DNA of 24,207 nt from a virus, in the IMG/VR virus record IMGVR_UViG_3300009596_000004, positions 1 through 24,207 of that record; one strand, 5' to 3'. Each line of letters starts with the position of its first letter. Position 1 is the stretch's first letter. A program made the translations under genes and the position numbers. The notes beneath the pieces are model-generated. The model saw only the letters and a list, made by a program, of their open reading frames with translations, did not search any database and was not told the origin of the DNA. Shown piece by piece: positions 1-6,664 of the stretch.

Positions 1-30
1 GAGGAGGGGGGTTGAAGTGAGAAGATGGGA

Positions 31-57
31 ATTGGCAAAGATAGAAGTAACGAAAAA
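31..57 (+). repeat. 27-base direct repeat, copy 1
   Basis: This copy matches 216-242 at 25 of 27 positions; both differences are C to T (positions 6 and 21 of the repeat). It starts ATTGGCAAAGATAGAAG. It lies in the purine-skewed region upstream of the replication gene, so an iteron-like role is conceivable but not shown. Confidence 0.7.
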
Positions 58-215
58 CTAAAATGAAAAAGAGATGATGAGACGGGAGATGAAAGGGAGT
101 GGCTTGGCAAAGAATCAAACAGATCTGACAAGGAGGAGATTAGAACAGAATCGATTTGGCTGGGGACAGAAGTAGAGAAGAACTGAGGAAAGTAGAGCAG
201 GAAGGAAAGAAATGG

Positions 216-242
216 ATTGGTAAAGATAGAAGTAATGAAAAA
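216..242 (+). repeat. 27-base direct repeat, copy 2
   Basis: Second copy of the repeat at 31-57, starting ATTGGTAAAGATAGAAG, in the same orientation and 185 bases downstream. Similar purine-rich sequence with GAGATGA follows both copies, so the duplication may extend further in degenerate form. Confidence 0.7.
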
Positions 243-553
243 ATGGAGATGAGTCGAACCGATTAAGAGTGGAGGGGGAGGGAAGGGAGATGACGGGAAG
301 CGATGAGGAGATTGTGAACAGGAATGGAGAGAGAAAGGTGGAGAGGTGAAATGAAGCGAACAAATCAGAAATATGTTGGAATTTGATGCGGAAAAGAATA
401 AAAAAAGAAAAGAAGGGACTTGAACAGATTCGGAAACGGAGAACGTCATAGCAGAAGGGGGGTGGAAGAGTGTTAAAGTTTAAAAGAAAGGGAGTTGAGA
501 CGAAGAGAAAATGAACTGAATGGACGAAAAATTCTTTAAAGGAAGGAAGGACC

Positions 554-3235
554 ATGAAAATTCACCGTCAACCTCCTCGTCCTAAGATTATTGATCCTCT
601 TCTCGAAGAATATTTAAAACTTTACGAAAAATATAATTTTAAAGTCATACCTTTAGCTTTTAACTCTAAAATTCCCATTAAAGACCTACCTTTACATGAT
701 ATATACGAAGGGAAACCTTTTTATTACAACTGGGATAATCATGATGGGAATATTGGTATCGTAACTGGGTTCGAAAATTTGGCTGTTATTGATTGTGATA
801 ATGAGGAAACGGCGGCGTGGCTTGAAGAACAAACAGAATATCAACCAACCGTAGTAGTAAGGACACGACGTGGTTTCCATTATTATTTCATCATTTTTGA
901 TGCTACTCCCCAAGATCAGTTTACTACCTGTATTAAAGACAAAGACGGTAAATTTAAAATCGATTTCTGTTTCGGTAAAAAATACGTAGTAGCCCCACCT
1001 TCTGAAATTCGTGAAAATGGAACGATCTATAAATACCGTTTCCTAAGAAACTTTGATTTTGCGACTAAACGGTTAGAAATTGCCATACTTAGTTTAGCGG
1101 GATACCATTCCTTGATCAAAAAAGCCCGTGAAAAAGCTGGTAAAACTTTTATGGCTGAAGAAATAGCCGAGAAAATTAAGTTCTACAAAAACGCTGTTGG
1201 CGACGTTGGTGCTTTAAATTGCTTCCTTGAAATCGTGGAAATTATCAAAAAATACTACGCAGAAGGGAACAGGCAGTTGTTTTGGTTAGGATTAGCTGGA
1301 ATTGGGAGGAAATTAGGTTTATCGAAAGAGCAAGTAAGTGATATCTTAAGGCGAGAATTATATGAAGCTTTAAATGATACTGATCCTTGGTCGCAACGTT
1401 TAAGCGCTATTAGCGAAACATACGAAAAAGATCTTGATCAAATAGCTGGTATATCAATTATCACCCAATTAGTCGAACCAAGTACAGCCGAACATCTAAC
1501 CACCCTTTTAAAAGACCATGCTCGTAAATATCAGATTCTTCAGAAAGGTGAAGATGTAGTTTTAACCGAAGAAGCTTTAGTACAAGCCGTAAAAATCGTT
1601 AAAAAATGGGGTAAAACGTTTGCTTTAGTTGAAGGCGATTGGTACGTATTGACTACAAAAGGCTATTTAAAACCGGTTTGTAGCGGCTTCTGGGTTATAG
1701 AAACCTGTTACGATCCTAATCAGCAAAAAGCCGTTTTATTAATTAAAGACGCTAAAAATTACCGGGAAGGACAGGTTGGGCTTGATGCAGAAGAAATAAA
1801 AGAGTTCCTGGCTCGACCTATCTTAGACCTCGTTAACTTTAAATATTTGCTTTACGCTCTCTTAGACGAGAAAAAAGAAAAACAAATTTACCATCATACT
1901 GGATGGCTTGTTTTACCAAATAAAACGAAGGTCTTTTTACATCCTTTAAACAACGAAGCTTTAGGGCGTTATAATTTAGCTTGTCAATTACATGCTAACA
2001 AAAAGCTTGACAGGTTATTTTTATACGTGAACGTTGAAGAGCAACATAAAATCGTACGTAAGCTTTTACATGAAGGGAATTTGTTAGGGGTTAAGATCGT
2101 GCTTGGTTGTTCGGCGCTGTTTTTAGATGAAACGGCAAAAGGATTTTCGGTTTTTGACATAGGCCCTCGTGAAGTCGGAAAAACTTTAACCTCCCAATTC
2201 GTCGTTTCTTTGTTTTACGATGCAACTACCCCTCTAACCACGAAAGCAACCGCAACCGGTTTGGAATTAATAATACAACGTTTTAAAAATTTGCCTGTTC
2301 TTTTAGATGAGTTAGCGCTTATTTCGGATAAAAGCGTAGAAGAATTAGTATTTTTGGTTGCTTCAGGGAGAGGGAAAATGCGGGGGACAAGGACTTTGGA
2401 GATTGATTTTAGGGAGCAAAATTCGGTTATTTTTTGTACGGGGGAAAAGGAGTTACGGTTTGATCGTTGGGGTGCTTTTAGGAGAACGCTTTATATTGAA
2501 CCTTCGGTATGGACCGATTACACCATCTATTATCATCCACGTGAAATAGCTACGGCGGTTACGAATATGCAAGGGGTTGGGTTTGATTGGATTAAATATC
2601 TTGAAAACAATGATTTTGAAGAACGTTTGCCTCTTGAACAATATGAAAGCTTTCCTTTCATGAAAGCCATAGAGAAGGCTTTGGCCTTTTTAAAGAAATA
2701 TTACAATCTTAATGAAGCTGAAACCGAACGCTTGCTTAAAAAGATGGGAGAGGTTTTATCAGCTCAAGCTGAAAGAAAAATGATCAATATAGAAGACTTC
2801 GTCATAAACAGCTTTACTGAATTTATCCTTCAGAATTTGCCTCGTTTTTTGATTTATTCAAACGATGTCCTTACTAAAGGACCTACAGCTAATGTTGGGA
2901 ATTTGTATGGGATATTTTTCGTTGATAATAATAGGCTTTTCTTAATCTCTAAAGCCTTATCTGATTTTTGTGACTCTGCTAAGCTAAACGAAAACATCGT
3001 AAAAAAGGTCTTGATCGATAAAGAAATCCTGATTCCTAAAATAAAGATCACGAAAGGCGAAAAAGCTATTAGACAAATAAAACGAATCAGATATTCCACC
3101 ATCTCTTTAGTCGCCTCAGGATACGAATTTGATCTCGCTAAACTCGGCGAAGAATTTACTAACCAATTGCTCACCGAATTAGCTGTCCTGGAAGGCCAAA
3201 AGCTTTCGGTAGATACCGATGATCTTCCGTTTTAA
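554..3235 (+). CDS. Primase-helicase: prim-pol domain fused to DUF927-like NTPase
   Basis: An 893-aa replication protein, expected to prime and unwind phage DNA. The N-terminal 165 residues match the bifunctional primase/polymerase (prim-pol, AEP superfamily) pattern: NIGIVTG at 66-72, the metal-binding VIDCD at 78-82, the RTRRGFHYYF segment at 103-112 carrying the conserved His, and IDFCF...YVVAPPS at 136-150. The C-terminal part resembles DUF927-type helicase/NTPase proteins: a TGW motif near residue 455, a Walker A motif GPREVGKT around 537-544, a TKATATGLE segment, Walker B LPVLLDELAL near 580, and ASGRGKMRGT beyond it. The middle (about 190-400) is helical and unassigned. The start has an SD-like GGAAGGAAGG six or so bases upstream. 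It is the first gene of the + strand module. The prim-pol assignment is firm; the NTPase family name is somewhat less so. It could act as the sole replication initiator, since no separate helicase is seen. Confidence 0.85.
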   Translation: MKIHRQPPRPKIIDPLLEEYLKLYEKYNFKVIPLAFNSKIPIKDLPLHDIYEGKPFYYNWDNHDGNIGIVTGFENLAVIDCDNEETAAWLEEQTEYQPTVVVRTRRGFHYYFIIFDATPQDQFTTCIKDKDGKFKIDFCFGKKYVVAPPSEIRENGTIYKYRFLRNFDFATKRLEIAILSLAGYHSLIKKAREKAGKTFMAEEIAEKIKFYKNAVGDVGALNCFLEIVEIIKKYYAEGNRQLFWLGLAGIGRKLGLSKEQVSDILRRELYEALNDTDPWSQRLSAISETYEKDLDQIAGISIITQLVEPSTAEHLTTLLKDHARKYQILQKGEDVVLTEEALVQAVKIVKKWGKTFALVEGDWYVLTTKGYLKPVCSGFWVIETCYDPNQQKAVLLIKDAKNYREGQVGLDAEEIKEFLARPILDLVNFKYLLYALLDEKKEKQIYHHTGWLVLPNKTKVFLHPLNNEALGRYNLACQLHANKKLDRLFLYVNVEEQHKIVRKLLHEGNLLGVKIVLGCSALFLDETAKGFSVFDIGPREVGKTLTSQFVVSLFYDATTPLTTKATATGLELIIQRFKNLPVLLDELALISDKSVEELVFLVASGRGKMRGTRTLEIDFREQNSVIFCTGEKELRFDRWGAFRRTLYIEPSVWTDYTIYYHPREIATAVTNMQGVGFDWIKYLENNDFEERLPLEQYESFPFMKAIEKALAFLKKYYNLNEAETERLLKKMGEVLSAQAERKMINIEDFVINSFTEFILQNLPRFLIYSNDVLTKGPTANVGNLYGIFFVDNNRLFLISKALSDFCDSAKLNENIVKKVLIDKEILIPKIKITKGEKAIRQIKRIRYSTISLVASGYEFDLAKLGEEFTNQLLTELAVLEGQKLSVDTDDLPF

Positions 3236-3245
3236 AAAAGGGGAC

Positions 3246-3274
3246 TTGACAAAAAACGAAAAATATGGTATATA
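3246..3274 (+). promoter_or_regulatory. Sigma70-type promoter for the recombination cassette
   Basis: TTGACA at 3246-3251, a 17-base spacer and TATATA at 3269-3274 give a near-consensus housekeeping promoter. It lies eleven bases after the primase-helicase stop and just upstream of the AAAGGAGGTG SD of the next gene. This suggests that the genes from 3304 onward can be transcribed independently of the primase. Confidence 0.75.
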
Positions 3275-3303
3275 AAAAACAAAAAGAAAAAGGAGGTGTA
3301 AAA

Positions 3304-3894
3304 ATGGAAGGGCAAGGCATAAAGGGGCAAGAAAAAAAAGAGCAAATATCCATTGACTTTGAAGCCAGCGAATCAGCAGTACCTTCCGTAATAGAGCCGC
3401 TATCTTCTCTTGCTGTTAAAGACGAATTTATTGAAGCCATCACCCAAGTAGAGAAGCGCTTGGAGTTTTTAGATCGGCTGAAGTCGGCTGTTTTAAAGCT
3501 GACAAGGGCAACGGACTGGGTAAATTTTGGTGGTTCTGCTTATTTATGTTCTCAGGGAGCCGAACGATTAGCTCAAATGTTTGGGATTAACTTTAGAATT
3601 TTAGAAGAGCCTCAAAAAGTTGACCTTGATGATGGACATTTTTATGTGGTAATCAAAGGCGAATTTGAATGGAAGGGTAGAAAACTACAAGATTATGGTA
3701 TTCGTTCAAGTAAAGACATGAAATATAAAAACCTTCCTCCTGATCAGATTAAGGTTTCTGATGTGATAAAAGATGCGTACGGAAACTTAATTGCACGTGG
3801 AATATCACGAATGCTTGGTATAAGAGGATATAGTGTTGAAGAAATTGAAAGCGTAGTAGGACCAATCAAGAAAACTATTGTCTTTAAAAAATAA
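3304..3894 (+). CDS. Putative phage recombination (annealing-type) protein
   Basis: The ATG at 3304 follows AAAGGAGGTG with good spacing. An in-frame ATG at 3265 lies inside the promoter and is not used here. The 196-aa product has a polar, probably disordered first 35 residues, a helical stretch (40-68), then DWVNFGGSAYLCSQGAERLA at 71-90 followed by QMFGI. This DW...GG..YL...GAE..A..FGI pattern recurs in phage proteins encoded next to RecB-like nucleases. A strand-rich part (100-130) leads to the conserved-looking YGIRSSKDMK and ARGISRMLGI. Its position two genes before a Cas4/RecB-like nuclease fits an annealing-protein plus exonuclease recombination pair. I do not see clear RecT, Erf or Beta signatures, so the function is inferred from context and pattern. 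Confidence 0.5.
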   Translation: MEGQGIKGQEKKEQISIDFEASESAVPSVIEPLSSLAVKDEFIEAITQVEKRLEFLDRLKSAVLKLTRATDWVNFGGSAYLCSQGAERLAQMFGINFRILEEPQKVDLDDGHFYVVIKGEFEWKGRKLQDYGIRSSKDMKYKNLPPDQIKVSDVIKDAYGNLIARGISRMLGIRGYSVEEIESVVGPIKKTIVFKK

Positions 3895-3908
3895 ACAAGG
3901 AGGGACCT

Positions 3909-4127
3909 ATGAGGCAGTATATAGAGGTTGGCGGCGACTTTATATCCTTTTACAACATCTCTTCGATAACGTTCCTGAAAAACGAGAAAACAAATACGTG
4001 GAGCGTAAGATTTGGATTAGGCAAATATTACCTTGACTACGAAGTTACCCCAGAAGAAGCAGAGAAATTAAAACGCTTTTTGAGAGATTATACGGTGTTG
4101 AGTATTGACAAGATAGATGATGAGTAA
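3909..4127 (+). CDS. Small hypothetical protein (72 aa)
   Basis: Good SD (AAGGAGGG) just upstream of the ATG, and 14 bases after the preceding stop, so it is very likely translated with the recombination cassette. The product looks like a small alpha/beta protein: strands around 3-30 and 35-50 (FISFYNISSITFLKN, WSVRFGLGKYYLDYEV), then one helix TPEEAEKLKRFLRDY and an acidic tail. There are no cysteines and no membrane segment. No family is recognised. Confidence 0.6.
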   Translation: MRQYIEVGGDFISFYNISSITFLKNEKTNTWSVRFGLGKYYLDYEVTPEEAEKLKRFLRDYTVLSIDKIDDE

Positions 4128-4145
4128 GGGGAAGAGGAATGTAGG

Positions 4146-4727
4146 ATGAGGAAAATACTGTGTTTTCGGTTTGATAAAGATTTTTATGAAAAGATAGCCG
4201 CTTATTTGACAAGTGTTAATTGGCATTTTAGTCAGTTAGTTAATACCGCTCTTCAACGTGTTTTTGAAGCTTATAAAGAAGAATTCCCGGAGGTTTATGA
4301 TATTTATCTGAATAAGAAACCAAGCAACAAAGAAGATGATTTGAAATTCTATAGGATGGGAACAAGCATAAAAGAACACGTGATGGATGCGTTGGAAGCC
4401 TTGTCTGAAAAATTATGTATTCCTAAAAGCGAAATAGTTAGGCAAGCAATTAAAAGTTTTATTGAAGATGCCCCCTTATCTTTATTAGTCGCTCCTTCAA
4501 ACATAGATCTGGATTTATCAAGCCTTAATTCTATAAAAAGACGTAGAGCAGAAAAAACAGAAAAGAAAATTTATTACATAAGTCTCAATATTGGCGAGTC
4601 TTTATATAACAAACTCCAAGAAATAACCCGAAAATATCAAACAAATCTTTCTACTTTACTTAAATCTCTTATTGTTCAATTTATTAAAAAGTTAGAAGAA
4701 AAAGAAAAACAAGAAAAAGGAGGTTAA
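4146..4727 (+). CDS. Protein with three tandem ribbon-helix-helix-like units
   Basis: The 193-aa product can be read as three copies of the MetJ/Arc ribbon-helix-helix (RHH) pattern: a short strand, a helix, then a second helix beginning with Ser or Thr-Leu. Unit 1 spans about 3-45 (KILCFRF, then FSQLVNTALQRVF). Unit 2 spans 67-109 (KFYRMGTSI, then PKSEIVRQAIKSFIED). Unit 3 spans 141-183 (KIYYISLNI, then NLSTLLKSLIVQFIKKL). Spacing within the units is nearly identical. Linkers are charged; the second holds KRRR. RHH proteins usually carry one unit and dimerise to make a DNA-binding ribbon, so three in one chain is unusual. DNA binding, perhaps autoregulation of this cassette, is inferred. Unit 2 is the most canonical; units 1 and 3 are more divergent. 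The start has only a weak SD (GGAATGTAGG). Confidence 0.55.
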   Translation: MRKILCFRFDKDFYEKIAAYLTSVNWHFSQLVNTALQRVFEAYKEEFPEVYDIYLNKKPSNKEDDLKFYRMGTSIKEHVMDALEALSEKLCIPKSEIVRQAIKSFIEDAPLSLLVAPSNIDLDLSSLNSIKRRRAEKTEKKIYYISLNIGESLYNKLQEITRKYQTNLSTLLKSLIVQFIKKLEEKEKQEKGG

Positions 4728-4729
4728 AA

Positions 4730-5719
4730 ATGTTGATAGAAAAAATAGCTCAAATTAAAAAGGGTGGGGTTATTCCAGTTCACACCAATAGGGCCTCTAC
4801 GATAGGCCATGATTGTTTAAGATACTTGGTTTATGAACGAACCTTATGGCAGGTTAAGCCTCCTATATCTTTTGAACTACAGTGCCGGTTTGATGTTGGG
4901 AAAGCTCTTGAAAAACAGACTATCATTGATTTACAACAGGCTGGATTTGATGTGGTTATGCAACAACAAAGCTACTATTTGAAGGAATACGAGTTAAGCG
5001 GGAAAATTGATGGAAAAATAATTGTTGATGGGAAAACTTATATAATCGAAATCAAATCAGTAGATCCGTATCATTTCCATAAATTCCGCTCCCCTAATGA
5101 TTTGCTGGCTTCTGATCGGTTTTATTATCGAGGGTGGTATCACCAGTTGAACATGTATCTTCATATGGCTTATGCGGAGAACGAGAAGATTGAAGGAGGG
5201 ATTCTTTTGTTAAGAGGATTAGATGGGAAATGGAAGGAAGTTTTTATGAGTTATGATCCTGAAAGGGCAAAAGAGATTCTGAACAAATGCTTAGTTATTA
5301 ACGAATATGTTAAAAAAGAAGAGGTTCCAGAGCCTATTTTTAAAACGCATCCCGAAATGTTAAAAATGTGCTTGAATTGCGAGTATAAGGCCTTTTGTCT
5401 GAGGGAAACGACTGGCTTTGAACAAGTAATTTTTGAAGATGCAAATCAAGAAATTATCGAGAAAATTCGCCGCTTGAAGGAATTAGAGGTTTATAAAAAC
5501 GAATATGAAGCTTTAGAAGAGGAGATTAAAACAACTTTCAAGCCTAATAAGGAATTGATGAAAGAAATGTTGAGTAAAAACCAAGATTTTAAGGCTTTTA
5601 TGGTTGGGGAATATATGGTTAAAGTAAAGCTTTATTGGCAAACAAGGTATGATATCCCTGATGAAATAAAGAGGGAATATGCTAAAAAAGAGCCTGCGTG
5701 TAAGATAACGATTGAATAA
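4730..5719 (+). CDS. PD-(D/E)XK nuclease, Cas4/RecB-like, with Fe-S-type cysteines
   Basis: A 329-aa RecB-family exonuclease-like protein, expected to process DNA ends in phage recombination or replication. Visible motifs are GKALEKQ with E61, the catalytic Asp in SGKIDGK (D94), the EIK motif in YIIEIKS (E107, K109), and the QxxxY motif in HQLNMYL (Q139, Y143). One cysteine near the N-terminus (C29) and three after the nuclease core (C214, C217, C223 in CLNCEYKAFC) are placed as in Cas4 and AddB, where they hold a 4Fe-4S cluster. The C-terminal 100 residues are helical and lysine-rich. A strong AAAGGAGG SD precedes the ATG, two bases after the RHH gene. There is no CRISPR array or other cas gene nearby, so a phage recombination role is more likely than adaptation. 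Confidence 0.85.
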   Translation: MLIEKIAQIKKGGVIPVHTNRASTIGHDCLRYLVYERTLWQVKPPISFELQCRFDVGKALEKQTIIDLQQAGFDVVMQQQSYYLKEYELSGKIDGKIIVDGKTYIIEIKSVDPYHFHKFRSPNDLLASDRFYYRGWYHQLNMYLHMAYAENEKIEGGILLLRGLDGKWKEVFMSYDPERAKEILNKCLVINEYVKKEEVPEPIFKTHPEMLKMCLNCEYKAFCLRETTGFEQVIFEDANQEIIEKIRRLKELEVYKNEYEALEEEIKTTFKPNKELMKEMLSKNQDFKAFMVGEYMVKVKLYWQTRYDIPDEIKREYAKKEPACKITIE

Positions 5720-5722
5720 AAA

Positions 5723-6010
5723 ATGAAGGTCTTGTTCTTAAAAACCATTGTTTATTACGGACCTTACGGAATGAACAGAAAACAGATTACTTTCAAACAT
5801 GAAGCTCAAGACCTTAACGTTCTTCCCTCTTCAGGGGTTCGGCTTTTCTTAGAAAGCAACGGAGAAGTAAGAGTAGAAAACATAGAGGAAGTCTGGTGGT
5901 ACTATCCTAATGAAGTTAGATGTTATTTAAGTTGGTCAACGACCTCTTCTTTTGAAGAATTTTGCGCTTGGGAAGCTTTTTATCAAATGTTAGGTTGGGA
6001 AAAGGTGTAA
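5723..6010 (+). CDS. Hypothetical protein (95 aa)
   Basis: The start codon lies three bases after the nuclease stop (TAAAAAATG) with no SD, so translation is probably by re-initiation after the nuclease. The product is rich in aromatics (VWWYYPNEVRCYLSW), seems mainly beta in its first 75 residues, and ends with a short amphipathic helix (FEEFCAWEAFYQMLGW). No signal peptide or membrane span. No family is recognised; same-strand tight spacing suggests it belongs to the recombination cassette. Confidence 0.6.
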   Translation: MKVLFLKTIVYYGPYGMNRKQITFKHEAQDLNVLPSSGVRLFLESNGEVRVENIEEVWWYYPNEVRCYLSWSTTSSFEEFCAWEAFYQMLGWEKV

Positions 6011-6022
6011 AGGGAAACGGAA

Positions 6023-6664
6023 ATGAGAAAAAGAAAACATCCCCAAATCACAACGCAAGTCAGTAGTTATTACCAAACAGTTTTTTATGACGTGATATTA
6101 GAAGCTATTCATCTTTTTATTTTGAAAGGTATCAAGGAAAACTTAAGCTGGGTTGAGATAATTAAGACCTTTTATTATTTCTTTGATATTCCGGAGGTTT
6201 TTTCTTGGGATGAGGTTAAATCTTTGTTAAAGGCTGATGCTAAGTTTTATGCCAAAATATCCAAGAGAAAATATCGTAAGTTTTTAATCCCTGCTGATTT
6301 AAAAGATCTGTTAATAGAGACCCGTGCGCTCTATCTTTATCTTTTAACCCTTTTTCCTAAACCTTTTGCTCGCATTTTGGCTTATGATTATGCCTTTTTT
6401 CATCCTTCCTTTCAAAAATACCCTTTTTTTGTTACTACTTCTCTTATTGCTGATGCTTTATCCGTTCGTAGACGTTTCTACGAATACACCCCTTTAAGGC
6501 TCAAAAAAGCCTTCGAAAAGCTAAAAACTGTAGGTCCTTTACGAGGAGTTGATATAGATTTTGAAGATCTTTTCAGGGTTGAAATAGAAGAAAACAAGCG
6601 AGTTTCCCAAAACCCCCAAAATCAGGAATTATTGGATAGGTATGATAATACTGCCAAGCTTTAA
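6023..6664 (+). CDS. Hypothetical helical protein (213 aa), last gene of the + module
   Basis: No family is recognised. The protein is basic at the N-terminus (RKRKH), largely helical and rich in Phe and Tyr, with segments such as WVEIIKTFYYFFDIPEVFSW and IADALSVRRRFYEYTPLRLKKAF. The latter could form a helix-turn-helix-like unit, as could the region around 45-75, but neither is convincing. The last 30 residues are polar. Its final 36 bases overlap the 3' end of the terminase gene on the opposite strand. A weak SD-like AAAGGG is upstream. The coding call rests on length, operon position and protein-like composition. Confidence 0.6.
   Translation: MRKRKHPQITTQVSSYYQTVFYDVILEAIHLFILKGIKENLSWVEIIKTFYYFFDIPEVFSWDEVKSLLKADAKFYAKISKRKYRKFLIPADLKDLLIETRALYLYLLTLFPKPFARILAYDYAFFHPSFQKYPFFVTTSLIADALSVRRRFYEYTPLRLKKAFEKLKTVGPLRGVDIDFEDLFRVEIEENKRVSQNPQNQELLDRYDNTAKL

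Larger units (their letters stand above)
1..553 (+). other. Purine-skewed non-coding region
   Basis: No convincing gene lies here. By hand count only about 22% of the first 540 bases are C or T on this strand, so roughly 78% are purines. The skew is continuous, not confined to one tract. Forward frames are full of TGA and TAA. The opposite strand stays open from 555 to 115 only because a pyrimidine-rich strand rarely spells a stop codon; its Phe/Ser/Leu-rich translation looks like no protein family I know. The region contains one clear 27-base repeat and many variants of GAGATGA and GAAGTA. It ends at the SD-like GGAAGG of the primase-helicase gene. An origin, a leader or a structured-DNA element are all possible; nothing here decides between them. 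Confidence 0.75.

Noticed and set aside
115-555. 146-aa open frame on the minus strand in the purine-skewed region
   Set aside because: It is Phe/Ser/Leu-rich and open because a pyrimidine-rich strand rarely forms stop codons; no SD-led start fits a gene and it overlaps the primase start.
3265-3303. Upstream ATG for the annealing-type protein
   Set aside because: It lies inside the promoter -10 region; the ATG at 3304 follows a strong SD.
4730-5719. Cas4-like nuclease as a sign of a CRISPR system
   Set aside because: No repeat-spacer array or other cas gene is visible; Cas4-like nucleases are common in phages.
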